Part shown: positions 15,221 to 23,435 of the stretch, piece by piece | How positions within the stretch are numbered: position 1 is the first letter of the stretch | How the letters are laid out: every line of letters starts with the position of its first letter | NCBI GenBank assembly: GCA_963579905.1 | Contig: CAUZIZ010000078.1 | Span: forward strand, 1 to 24,086 | Reading direction: 5' to 3' | DNA from: CAUZIZ01 sp963579905 | GTDB taxonomy: Bacteria; Acidobacteriota; UBA6911; RPQK01; JAJDTT01 | Length of the DNA stretch: 24,086 nucleotides | Notes under the pieces: model-generated | Databases searched by the model: none | Told to the model about the DNA's origin: nothing | What the model saw: the letters and a program-made list of their open reading frames with translations, nothing else | Translations under genes and position numbers: made by a program

Positions 15221-17385
15221 GGTTTTAGGGGGAGCTCGATTCGGAATTTGGTGCCTTGCTGCCTTTCACTCTCCACCTCGATGCTCCCGTTGTGCTGCTG
15301 GACAATCCCATAGCTGATGCTCAGGCCCAGACCTGTCCCTTGCCCCACAGGCTTGGTCGTAAAGAAAGGCTCGAAGACCTTGACCAGGTGCTTCTCGTCA
15401 ATGCCATCGCCGTTGTCTTCAATCTCGATGACAACATTGCCATTGTGGTTCTGGGTCCGAATCCAGATTCGCCCTTTATCTGGAATCGCCTGGCAGGCGT
15501 TTGAAAGTAGATTCATGAATACCTGGCTCATACGACCAGGATGGCATTCGATCTTTGGAAGAGTTCCATATTCCTTGTGCAGGCGGATACGATCCCGGTA
15601 TTCGTTCTGGAGTAGGTTCCAGGCCAGGTCGAGAGGTTCATGAATATCGACGGTCCGAGTCTGATCCACATCCATGCGCGAGAAGGCGCGAAGATCGCCG
15701 ATAATTGCATGGATCCGCTCCGCTCCTTCTTCAAAGTTTTCGATCAAACGGTCCAGATCCTCAGTAACGAAAGCGTAGTTGATCTTCTCTCGAAACCTCT
15801 CTGCGTCATTTTTTGTTGCCTCATCAAGATCCGGCCGTTGTTCGTAAAACTGGATCAAGCCTCGCAGCTTTCCGATATATTTCCTCAAGAAATCGGTATT
15901 GCCATAGATGAAGTTCAACGGGTTCTTGATTTCGTGCGCTATACCTGCGACCAACTGACCTAACGAAGCCATCTTCTCACTCTGGACCAGCTGCACCTGG
16001 GTTTCCTTCAGCTCCTGGTAGGCTTTTCGAACCTCCTCACCGGACTCCTGCAGCGCCCTCGTCCTCTCATCGACCTTCTCCTCCAGCTTCCGGTTCAGCT
16101 CCAGCAGGGCCTGGCTGCGTTCCTGCAGCGACTCGGCCATTTCATTGAAGGTCTTGGCGAGATTGCCCACCTCATCCTGGCCTGAAACCTCGACCCGTTG
16201 GTTGAGATCGCCATCGGCTATAATCCTGGCGCTACGGGTCAGCTCCTTGAGCGGGACCGCAATCCGACGCGCAATCGAATAGGTGAGCAGAGCGACCAGA
16301 ACGGTTGCGATGGAAACGAACCAGAGGAGGATGTGCTTCAGGTCCTGGACCGGAGCAAAGATGTCTTCCTCATCGATTCCCACACCACAGATCCATCGAA
16401 AAAATTCGTGGTTGACCGGGGCCATACCACTGATCTTCGGTGTCCCCCGAGGGTACTCATAGGAATAGTAGGTGGCGCCCTCCGCCACTGCCTTCTGCAG
16501 TTCATACAGTCTGTGATCTTCGATAAGTCGTGAGCCATAGTTGTGTGTGCTGGAAACATCTTCTGAATTGGAATAGCTTCGGTTGCTCCGATACTTGTGT
16601 CCGATGACGGTGTTCACGTCCCGGCCCCACATGAAGGCGTAGCCCGAAGGCAGTGAATGCTTCTCTAGATCCTCCTCCACCTTATCCAGAATTTCCTGAA
16701 TTGATTCCCAGTTCATTAGGGCCAGCAGGCCACCGATGATTTTGCCGGACTCGTCCCGGACAGGATAGGAAAAGCCGATGGAGTACTGCCGGGCGGAATC
16801 GTCATCCTGGTATCGGTAGAGAGGTTGGACCAGCGGCGAAAGATGCCAATCCAGAAAACCCACCTCTCCGCTTCGCACCTGCTCCAACCAACCCGAGTCC
16901 TTGGTGTAGGAAAGCAGTGACTCGCCCTCCAGCTTCCGCAGACGATCCGGGTCCAGTGGCTGCTTCGGAGTCGTCCGATTGCGGTCGAGATTGTTGGTCA
17001 GTACGAGATCTCCCTCCAGATCGAAAAGACAGATCAGGTCGTAAACTTCATGAACTTCAACCAACTGGTTGAGAAGCAGCTGCGGCCGATGAGCGGATCG
17101 ATCCAGGAGATACGCACGCAAACGACCGAAGAGCGCCATTGCCTTCACTTCCTCTTCCTTCTCCAGGATCGTGAGTTGAATGATGTCTGCGACGTCGCGC
17201 GCAATCTGTTCTACATAAAGAACGGTTCTAACTTCGGTAATGCGCTCCTTGGCCTGGAAATAGGAGAAAAGCGAAATCGCAATCAGAATCAGGAAAAGCG
17301 GCAGGATCAGGAGAGCCAGCTTACGCCGCAGACTGCCCCAGAAGAACGGCACCACCTGCTTCCAGAGTCTGGCCCAAAAGACCAT
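15217..17385 (-). CDS. Membrane sensor histidine kinase (CACHE-HAMP-HisKA-HATPase)
   Basis: About 722 residues. TM1 lies at about residues 20-45 (LALLILPLFLILIAISLF). A large periplasmic double-CACHE-like sensor follows (about 50-350, with SYPVRDESGKIIGGLLALM and YYSYEYPRG), then TM2 (ILLWFVSIATVLVALLTYSIA). HAMP, a coiled coil, the HisKA box GIAHEIKNPLNF with the phospho-histidine, and HATPase motifs NLLSNACQAI, DNGDGID and GTGLGLSISYG come next. It phosphorylates the co-transcribed NtrC-type regulator. I chose ATG 17383-17385; an in-frame TTG at 17430 is possible but would put the leader dyad inside the gene. No strong ribosome binding site precedes either start. Confidence 0.93.
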   Translation of the reverse strand: MVFWARLWKQVVPFFWGSLRRKLALLILPLFLILIAISLFSYFQAKERITEVRTVLYVEQIARDVADIIQLTILEKEEEVKAMALFGRLRAYLLDRSAHRPQLLLNQLVEVHEVYDLICLFDLEGDLVLTNNLDRNRTTPKQPLDPDRLRKLEGESLLSYTKDSGWLEQVRSGEVGFLDWHLSPLVQPLYRYQDDDSARQYSIGFSYPVRDESGKIIGGLLALMNWESIQEILDKVEEDLEKHSLPSGYAFMWGRDVNTVIGHKYRSNRSYSNSEDVSSTHNYGSRLIEDHRLYELQKAVAEGATYYSYEYPRGTPKISGMAPVNHEFFRWICGVGIDEEDIFAPVQDLKHILLWFVSIATVLVALLTYSIARRIAVPLKELTRSARIIADGDLNQRVEVSGQDEVGNLAKTFNEMAESLQERSQALLELNRKLEEKVDERTRALQESGEEVRKAYQELKETQVQLVQSEKMASLGQLVAGIAHEIKNPLNFIYGNTDFLRKYIGKLRGLIQFYEQRPDLDEATKNDAERFREKINYAFVTEDLDRLIENFEEGAERIHAIIGDLRAFSRMDVDQTRTVDIHEPLDLAWNLLQNEYRDRIRLHKEYGTLPKIECHPGRMSQVFMNLLSNACQAIPDKGRIWIRTQNHNGNVVIEIEDNGDGIDEKHLVKVFEPFFTTKPVGQGTGLGLSISYGIVQQHNGSIEVESERQQGTKFRIELPLKP

Positions 17386-17412
17386 AAAACAAATACCGAA
17401 AAGTAAATATTC

Positions 17413-17430
17413 TTGACAGTTCACTGACAA
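17413..17430. promoter_or_regulatory. Dyad in the divergent promoter region
   Basis: TTGACAGT-TC-ACTGACAA is an 18-bp inverted repeat with one mismatch, placed between the divergent histidine kinase and TlpA-like genes. The plus strand contains a perfect TTGACA (17413-17418) without a well-spaced -10. On the minus strand TTACAT-17-GAATAT is a weak pair. It could be an operator for either gene. Confidence 0.4.
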
Positions 17431-17590
17431 TGTAACTTACATATGATCTCGCGGTCAAATCCTGATCTGCTCGGCATCGTCTGGTCCGTTGCAGCCCGGC
17501 GCCATCCGCTTGCTCCGGAGCTTCTCCCTGTTGTACATTGCAGAGTGTGGATCCTGGTTGTGGATCCTGGTTTTTGCGTAAGGGGTTTTC

Positions 17591-18175
17591 ATGTTGAAGC
17601 GGTTGGGGAAAGTGAGAGCTCGGGTAAATCCCCAGAGTGTTTTAGTCGTCGGAATACCCGTTCTGCTCCTCTGTATCGTCTCGCGTTGCTTCTCCATCTC
17701 TTCCTCATCTCCTGAAACTGAAGGAACCCTCTGGGTCCCGGTGAGTGAACGCAAGAGCGTGGATCTATCCGGCTTCTTGACCACCCTCGAGGGCGAAAAG
17801 GTAGCGCTGGAGGGTCTCCGAAACAAAGCGCTCTTGCTCAACGTCTGGGCAACCTGGTGTGGTCCCTGTCGGATAGAGATGCCGTTTCTAGCCGAGCTTC
17901 ATGAGAATCTCTCGGATGAGGGATTGACGATTTTGGCTATCAGCAGTGAAGACGCTGAGGCGGTGAAGACCTATCTGGATGAGACCGAAGTCAAGCACCC
18001 TTTCCCTTTTCTCCTGGATACTGACGACATTCTACCTGGGCGATTTGGTGTCTACGGACTTCCCACGACTATCGTGATCGACCCCGAAGGCAGGCTAGCC
18101 CTGCGACACGTCGGAATCTACTCGTGGAACTCTCCCAAGTTTGCCCGTAGTCTTCGCCAGTTGATGGGCAAATGA
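17591..18175 (+). CDS. TlpA-like membrane-anchored thioredoxin
   Basis: A 194-residue protein. One N-terminal membrane segment (about 16-33) ends in a cysteine-containing VSRCFS, giving a periplasmic anchor. The thioredoxin fold begins at about residue 58. The active site WCGPC is at 89-93 and the cis-proline in GLPTTIVID is present. It reduces or exchanges disulfides outside the cytoplasm, as in the ResA/TlpA family. AAGGGG at 17579-17584 is the ribosome binding site. The stop overlaps the threonine synthase start (ATGA), so the pair is translationally coupled, which is unexpected for their functions. Confidence 0.9.
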   Translation: MLKRLGKVRARVNPQSVLVVGIPVLLLCIVSRCFSISSSSPETEGTLWVPVSERKSVDLSGFLTTLEGEKVALEGLRNKALLLNVWATWCGPCRIEMPFLAELHENLSDEGLTILAISSEDAEAVKTYLDETEVKHPFPFLLDTDDILPGRFGVYGLPTTIVIDPEGRLALRHVGIYSWNSPKFARSLRQLMGK

Positions 18176-19536
18176 ATACTTCTTTCTTCTTTCGCTGCAT
18201 CAATCAATCCTGCCAGCGTCAGTTTGACATCAACGAGAAACTCTACCAGTGCCCCACTTGTTCTGACTTGTTGGATATCGCCTACGACTTTGCTCCGGTC
18301 GATGTAGAGCAGCTCAAGGCCTCTTTCTCTCGAAGGCGGACCTCCTCAGATCCGCTGGACGTGAGCAGCGTCTGGCGTTATCGGGAGTTTCTTCCTTTTG
18401 ACGAAGAGGATCTGCACCATGTCGTAACCCTGGGAGAGGGCAGCAGTCCCATCCTGGAAGTGCCGCGTTGTGCTGAGTATGTGGGTCTGGACCGGCTTCG
18501 GATAAAGCATCTGGGCTGGAACCCAAGTGGTTCCTTCAAAGACCACGGCATGACCGTGGCCGTCTCTCAGGCCAGGAAGCTCAATTCCCAGGTAGTCGCC
18601 TGCGCCTCTACTGGAAACACCTCCGCTTCCATGGCGGCCTACTGCGCTCGCACTAATCTGCGGGCAGTCGTCTTCATTCCGGAAGGTCAGATCGCCTACG
18701 GAAAACTCTCGCAGGCTCTGGACTATGGGGCCCTGACGCTGCAGATTCGTGGAAGTTTCGACACCGCAATGAGGCTGGTTCAAGAGCTTGGTCGAGAAAC
18801 CGACCTGTATCTGATGAATTCCATCAATCCTTTCCGGCTCGAGGGACAAAAGATTGCCATCGTCGAGCTTCTGGACCAGCTAGACTGGAAGATTCCCGAC
18901 CGGATCGTGGTTCCCGGCGGCAATCTGGGGAACAGTTCCTCCTATGGAAAGATCCTGATGGAGCTGCAGGAGTTGGGCTTCATCGACAAAGTTCCCCGAA
19001 TCACGATCATCCAGGCCGAGGGAGCTGATCCTCTGTATCGTACGCTCGTGACCAGCTCTGAAGAGCTGGTTCCCGTAACCGACGCCTGGACCCTTGCGAG
19101 TGCCATCAAGATCGGTCAGCCGATTAGCTGGAAGAAGGCGGTTCGGGCGCTGCGGTTTTCGGACGGCTGGTGCGATAAAGTCAACGAGCAGGAGATTGCC
19201 GACGCCAAGGCGATCATGGGCCGGGACGGCATCGGCTGCGAGCCTGCCTCGGCCACGACGATCGGGGGATTGAAGAAGATGTTGGCCTTGACCCATGAGG
19301 CTCACCCCCAAGTGACCATCGACCCGGGCGAGGACGTTATCGCCATTTTGACCGGACATCAACTCAAGGATCCAGAGTACACCGTCAACTACCATTTGGA
19401 CAATCTTTACGAGCACGCAAGCTATGAAAACGTGCTAGTGGAGAAGACAGGTAAGCTAACGTCCACGCATGCTAATAAACCGGTCGCAATCGACCCTGAC
19501 AAGGAACAGATCCTGCGTTTGCTTGAGCTCGCTTAG
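18172..19536 (+). CDS. thrC: Threonine synthase
   Basis: A 454-residue PLP enzyme that converts O-phosphohomoserine to threonine. An N-terminal Cys4 zinc-ribbon-like segment (C9, C14, C27, C30) is followed by the PLP-lysine motif NPSGSFKDHG (K123), the ACASTGNTSASMAAYCAR phosphate-binding segment, PGGNLGNSSSYGK and EPASATTIGGLKK. Length and layout fit the type with a zinc-ribbon start. It is coupled to tlpA by ATGA. Its TAG stop (19534-19536) is part of the duplicated target site CTTAG of a MITE, so the insertion exactly preserved the reading frame end. Confidence 0.95.
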   Translation: MNTSFFFRCINQSCQRQFDINEKLYQCPTCSDLLDIAYDFAPVDVEQLKASFSRRRTSSDPLDVSSVWRYREFLPFDEEDLHHVVTLGEGSSPILEVPRCAEYVGLDRLRIKHLGWNPSGSFKDHGMTVAVSQARKLNSQVVACASTGNTSASMAAYCARTNLRAVVFIPEGQIAYGKLSQALDYGALTLQIRGSFDTAMRLVQELGRETDLYLMNSINPFRLEGQKIAIVELLDQLDWKIPDRIVVPGGNLGNSSSYGKILMELQELGFIDKVPRITIIQAEGADPLYRTLVTSSEELVPVTDAWTLASAIKIGQPISWKKAVRALRFSDGWCDKVNEQEIADAKAIMGRDGIGCEPASATTIGGLKKMLALTHEAHPQVTIDPGEDVIAILTGHQLKDPEYTVNYHLDNLYEHASYENVLVEKTGKLTSTHANKPVAIDPDKEQILRLLELA

Positions 19537-19714
19537 GGCTCTGTCAAGAATAACTTCACATTCTGGCATCTCATCTTCACACCATCTTCGGCCGCTCCTC
19601 AATCGCAAAATCTCCAACGTAGGCTCAGCTACGCCTGCGGTTTCGCTCAATCGTTCGCGCCAAATCTGGCGCAAATCTGAGCGCCAACTCTGCGAAGTTA
19701 TTCTTGACAGAGCC
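19537..19714. mobile_element. 178-bp MITE with perfect 21-bp terminal inverted repeats
   Basis: GGCTCTGTCAAGAATAACTT (plus one base, 19537-19557) is repeated in perfect inversion at 19694-19714. CTTAG flanks both ends (19532-19536 and 19715-19719) as a 5-bp target duplication; because the next base is shared, a 3-bp TTA duplication with a longer terminal repeat is equally possible. There is no room for a transposase, so it is a non-autonomous element mobilised in trans, perhaps by an IS5-type transposase. It sits directly behind the thrC stop codon. Confidence 0.9.
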
Positions 19715-19782
19715 CTTAGTCCGCCGCTGCCATTCGTCCTGGACTCTCTCCGGGAGAACTAAACCGACCACAACCGAAAATC

Positions 19783-19963
19783 TAACCCGGATTTCTCACC
19801 GCCCGTCGTAGCGAGGCGGCGCAAGCGCCGTCCTGGCAAGGCTTGCGACCGAGGCCACCGCAGTCGTACTTTGACATTACGTCGATGAGGCCGACCGAGC
19901 GAAACACAGCCAGGGCGGATGATTGCGGCGCCGTAGTAGACTGGCGATGAGAAATGCGGGCTA
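19783..19963 (-). mobile_element. Dispersed repeat / MITE-like element, copy B
   Basis: The ends TAACCCGGATTTCTCA (19783-19798) and TGAGAAATGCGGGCTA (19948-19963) are inverted repeats with 2 mismatches in 16. The interior matches copy A at 12658-12843 in opposite orientation (blocks at about 19889-19927 and 19827-19855). No transposase is inside. It lies between the MITE and the rpoH promoter. Both copies contain a conserved translated stretch (SSALAVFRSVG), which may reflect recent common origin and not coding function. Confidence 0.8.
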
Positions 19964-19977
19964 ACCCCACCCCCTGT

Positions 19978-20005
19978 GTGACGACCTTCTGAGGGACTCT
20001 ATAAC
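19978..20005 (+). promoter_or_regulatory. Possible promoter of the rpoH-like gene
   Basis: GTGACG (19978-19983), a 16-base spacer, TATAAC (20000-20005). It starts just after repeat copy B. The -10 is good and the -35 weak. Confidence 0.35.
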
Positions 20006-20087
20006 CAAAAAGCCGAGGAGTATTCACTCGTGCTGTCTTTGAGGCCCGCCGCCCGGGACTCTGTCCAAAGTGGTAACATTGAGGGCC

Positions 20088-21056
20088 ATGTCGGCCGAAC
20101 CAGTTGACGAGCCTACCCCCGAAACCGACCAGCAGGATCTCACGGCGATTCTAGGAGAGAAGGCGGAGACACTCCCTGCTGACGATCAGGCCAAGCTTAC
20201 CCGGCTGGACCCCCTTCGGCGTTATCTTTTGGAGATAAGCCAGTTCGAACCCCTGAGTCCTGAGGAAGAACATCGGCTAGCGCTCCGCTATCGAGAAGAC
20301 GAAGATCAGGACGCAGCCTACCGTCTTGTAACCTCCAACCTACGACTCGTCGTTAAGGTTGCGATGATTTATCGCAGTGTCTATTTCAACGTCATGGATT
20401 TGATTCAGGAAGGGAATATCGGGCTGATCGAGGCCATGAAGCGGTTTGATCCCTATAAAGGAGCTCGCCTACCGACTTATGCCTCCTGGTGGATCAAAGC
20501 CTACATCATCAAGTTTATCCTGGACAATTTCCGCATCGTGCGCGTGGGAACCACCAACGAGAGACGCAAACTTCTTTTCAACCTCAGGAAAGAGAAAGAG
20601 CGCCTAAGCCTACAGGGAATCGAACCCACTCCTGCGCGCATCGCCAAACGACTGAACGTCAGCGTTGAGAACGTGAAGGATATCGAACAAAACATGGAGT
20701 CGTTCGATCTGAGTCTCAACAGCTACGCAAATGAGGGTCAGTCCGTCCAGTACCTGGACACCCTCAGGGCCACCGAGGAATTGGTCGACGAAAGGATCGC
20801 CCGTGGGGAGCTCCAGAAGTTGTTCTCAGACAAAATCCAAGAGTTTGAGCAGACGTTGAACGAGCGGCAGCGATACATCCTATATGGAAGACTCATCGCT
20901 CAGGAGCCGAAGACACTTCAGGAGATTGCCGATCGCTTCGGAGTGACCCGCGAGGCCATCCGACTGAACGAGAAAGGTCTGGTCGCGAAGATCAAGACCT
21001 ATATGCAGGATTCACTCAGCAAGGTGACAGACGTCGAATTCAGTCTGATCGGCTGA
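20088..21056 (+). CDS. rpoH: RpoH-like (sigma-32 type) RNA polymerase sigma factor
   Basis: A 322-residue sigma-70-family protein. The acidic N-terminal 40 residues are variable. Region 1.2 is DPLRRYLLEISQFEPLSPEEE. Region 2 contains NLRLVVKVAMIYR, NVMDLIQEGNIGLIEAMKRFDPYKGARLPTYASWWIKAYI. Region 3 is around IEPTPARIAKRLNVSVENVKDIE. Region 4 ends with LQEIADRFGVTREAIRLNEKGLVAKIK. The short linker and absence of a region 1.1 fit RpoH, the heat-shock sigma factor, rather than the housekeeping sigma. The start is uncertain: ATG 20088 has GAGGG only 2 bases away, and GTG 20070 is in frame. Confidence 0.88.
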   Translation: MSAEPVDEPTPETDQQDLTAILGEKAETLPADDQAKLTRLDPLRRYLLEISQFEPLSPEEEHRLALRYREDEDQDAAYRLVTSNLRLVVKVAMIYRSVYFNVMDLIQEGNIGLIEAMKRFDPYKGARLPTYASWWIKAYIIKFILDNFRIVRVGTTNERRKLLFNLRKEKERLSLQGIEPTPARIAKRLNVSVENVKDIEQNMESFDLSLNSYANEGQSVQYLDTLRATEELVDERIARGELQKLFSDKIQEFEQTLNERQRYILYGRLIAQEPKTLQEIADRFGVTREAIRLNEKGLVAKIKTYMQDSLSKVTDVEFSLIG

Positions 21057-21099
21057 GATGCCTCTCTCCAAGGCAGGCTGTTCTTGTCGGCGGTCAAAA

Positions 21100-21121
21100 A
21101 CCGAGTCTTTACCGAGTCTTT
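21100..21121. repeat. Tandem duplication of an 11-bp unit between convergent genes
   Basis: ACCGAGTCTTT occurs twice in a row between the stops of rpoH and queA. No clear hairpin-plus-T-tract terminator was found for either gene here. Confidence 0.6.
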
Positions 21122-21134
21122 TCGGACCCTTCCT

Positions 21135-22151
21135 CTACAGAATAAGCATACAGTCTCCGTAGCTGTAGAATCGGTAGCGCTCTTTGATCGCCGCCTGGTA
21201 GCATCTCTTTACGAGATCCTGGCCGGCGAACGCTGCTACCAGCATCAGTAGCGTTGATCTGGGCAAGTGGAAGTTGGTTATCAGTCCCTCGACCGCGCCG
21301 AAAGTAAAGCCAGGTCGAATGAAGAGGTTGGTCAGACCCTGGTCCGCTACCACCTCCCCATGCTTGAGAAAAATGTGCTCGAGCAACCGTGTCGTTGTTG
21401 TCCCCACGGCAACAACTCGCCCACCGGCGCTGCGATGATATCGAATCTTCTCGACCGCTTCCGGAGTGAGGCAATAGTATTCGGCGTCCATTTCGTGTCC
21501 TTCAATCTCTTCTTCAACCATCGGTTTGAAGGTGCCGTACCCCACGTCCAGACGCGCCCGGCAGTACGAGATTTTCTCAAGTAGCTCCGCAGTGAAATGG
21601 AGTCCTGCTGTTGGGGCAGCCACCGAACCAGACTTTCGCGCATAGACCGTCTGGTAGCGATCTCGGTCGTCAGGTTGGGCTGGCCGGTGGATGTAGGGGG
21701 GCAGGGGCGTATGTCCAAATCGCTCCAGGGCCGCCCATATATCCCCCTTGCAAAACAGCCGAAGACGGCGCTCGGCAGAGGAGCCCTGGTCCAGAACTTC
21801 GATTTCCAGATGCTCTGGATGAACCACCAGGCGCGTCCCTACCTCGGCTCGTCGTCCAGGCTTTATCAATCCGGTCCAAATATCTTCCTGCTCCCGCTGA
21901 AGCAGCAGGATCTCAGTCCGAGCTCCCAGGTCCTCCTTCCTAGCAAAGAGCCGGGCGGGAAAGACTCTCGAATCGTTGACGACCAGGAGGTCGTCTTTCG
22001 TGAGGAAATCTGGCAGATCGCTGAAGAGTCCGTGCTCCCAGCGGCCCCGCCGACGGTTCACCACCATGAGACGGGATTGATCTCTCGCTTCCTGGGGAAA
22101 CTGTGCAATCAGTTCCTGGGGTAGACGGAAGTCGAACTCGGCCAGTTTCAT
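21135..22151 (-). CDS. queA: S-adenosylmethionine:tRNA ribosyltransferase-isomerase
   Basis: A 338-residue enzyme of full family length that transfers and isomerises the ribosyl part of SAM onto 7-aminomethyl-7-deazaguanine at tRNA position 34, giving epoxyqueuosine. Family features: N-terminal FDFRLPQELIAQFP, DDLLVVNDSRVFPARLF, the SVAAPTAGLHFT motif, GYGTFKPM, the EYYCLTPEA segment and C-terminal TNFHLPRSTLLMLVAAFAG. The start ATG 22149-22151 has GGGAG upstream. A TATAGAAT -10-like element lies at 22163-22170 on the minus strand. It is convergent with rpoH and divergent from the MFS gene. Confidence 0.97.
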   Translation of the reverse strand: MKLAEFDFRLPQELIAQFPQEARDQSRLMVVNRRRGRWEHGLFSDLPDFLTKDDLLVVNDSRVFPARLFARKEDLGARTEILLLQREQEDIWTGLIKPGRRAEVGTRLVVHPEHLEIEVLDQGSSAERRLRLFCKGDIWAALERFGHTPLPPYIHRPAQPDDRDRYQTVYARKSGSVAAPTAGLHFTAELLEKISYCRARLDVGYGTFKPMVEEEIEGHEMDAEYYCLTPEAVEKIRYHRSAGGRVVAVGTTTTRLLEHIFLKHGEVVADQGLTNLFIRPGFTFGAVEGLITNFHLPRSTLLMLVAAFAGQDLVKRCYQAAIKERYRFYSYGDCMLIL

Positions 22152-22226
22152 GACAGGCTCCCATTCTATAAGAATTCCAAGCGTGGCCTGTGCTCGCCTG
22201 ACCTGACTTTCGGATGTTCAGAGGCT

Positions 22227-23435
22227 ATGCCAGAATATCGGTCCATGCGCGTGAGGCTGCACCGAACCATCCTAGTCCTGGCCTCAGCCCACTTCTTGAT
22301 TGACTGCTACTCGAGCATGTATGGTGCGTTTCTTCCCTTTCTCTATCAAGAACGCGGCCTTTCGCTGGGGCAGGCCGGCATTCTGGGAGGAGCGCTAGCC
22401 TTTTCCAGTGCCCTCACTCAGCCCCTCTATGGCTACCTGGCTGACCGGTTCCGAAGTAGGGTCTTCCTGGTCGTAGGACCAGGATTGGCCGCAATCTTCA
22501 TTTCCTCTCTAGGATTGGCGCCAAACTTCTCCTTCCTACTTCCAATGGTCATGCTGGCAGGCGTAGGCATTGCCGCGTTCCATCCTCAGGGCGCGGGACT
22601 TACCTCTCAACTATCAGACGGTAGACGTGGATTCTACATGTCGGTATTCATCTCGGCAGGGATGGCCGGTTATGCTTTGGGACCGGTCTTCATCACAACC
22701 ATCATCATCCTGGCAGGTCTCCACAACAGTTACTGGGCTGCCCTTCCGGGCGTTGCGATGTCACTCTATCTAGCCGTGCGCGGACCTTCCCCGCCGTCGC
22801 AGCGGCGGGTGCGGCACCGACGTCTATTCGCTCGTCTGCGTCGGAACCGCAAGCCTCTGTTCCTTCTCTATATGTTGGTAGTGGTCCGGGCCTCGATCCA
22901 GATGTCCTTTGTTGCTTTTCTTCCCCTCTATCTCACCACGAGGGGCTACAGCCCGGTTGAGGGCAGCCAGATGCTGGCGCTCTTTCTTGCAGTTGGAGGG
23001 ACTGCCGGATTCCTGGGTGGTCTTCTCGCCGACAGTTTTGGGGGTAGGGGTCTCATCACGGTCTCGATGCTGGGCTGCTGCCCTCTGCTGCTGGGTTTTC
23101 TATGGACCGAGGGGTGGATTTCGATTCTTCTCTGCCTCGCCGGGTCGGCATTTCTACTCTCCACTGCACCGGTCAACGTGGTGCTGGCGCAGCAGCTGGT
23201 TCCCGAGGGAGTAGCGACGGTTTCAGCCTTCCTGATGGGTTTCGCCTGGGGCGTAGGCGGCCTCTTGATTCCCGGCGTGGGCTTTCTGAGCGAGGGAATC
23301 GGACTGCAGATGGCATTGTCCGGAATCGCTCTTCTGGGAGTTCCCGGCATCCTGATGGCGATGGCGCTTCCGGCGCGTATCGGGCGAGCGCAACTAGCAG
23401 AGGAAACCTCCATAGAGTCGCAACCCGCAGGTTAG
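22227..23435 (+). CDS. MFS transporter, fosmidomycin-resistance (Fsr)-like
   Basis: A 402-residue polytopic membrane protein with about 11-12 hydrophobic segments. The first segment AHFLIDCYSSMYGAFLPFL and the AFHPQGAGL motif are typical of the Fsr branch of the major facilitator superfamily. The A-motif-like LYGYLADRFRSR links TM2 and TM3. A basic cytoplasmic loop (RRVRHRRLFARLRRNRK, about residue 195) separates the two halves. Fsr proteins export small molecules; the substrate here cannot be told from sequence. GAGG lies close to the ATG at 22227; ATG 22245 is an alternative start. It is divergent from queA. Confidence 0.85.
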   Translation: MPEYRSMRVRLHRTILVLASAHFLIDCYSSMYGAFLPFLYQERGLSLGQAGILGGALAFSSALTQPLYGYLADRFRSRVFLVVGPGLAAIFISSLGLAPNFSFLLPMVMLAGVGIAAFHPQGAGLTSQLSDGRRGFYMSVFISAGMAGYALGPVFITTIIILAGLHNSYWAALPGVAMSLYLAVRGPSPPSQRRVRHRRLFARLRRNRKPLFLLYMLVVVRASIQMSFVAFLPLYLTTRGYSPVEGSQMLALFLAVGGTAGFLGGLLADSFGGRGLITVSMLGCCPLLLGFLWTEGWISILLCLAGSAFLLSTAPVNVVLAQQLVPEGVATVSAFLMGFAWGVGGLLIPGVGFLSEGIGLQMALSGIALLGVPGILMAMALPARIGRAQLAEETSIESQPAG

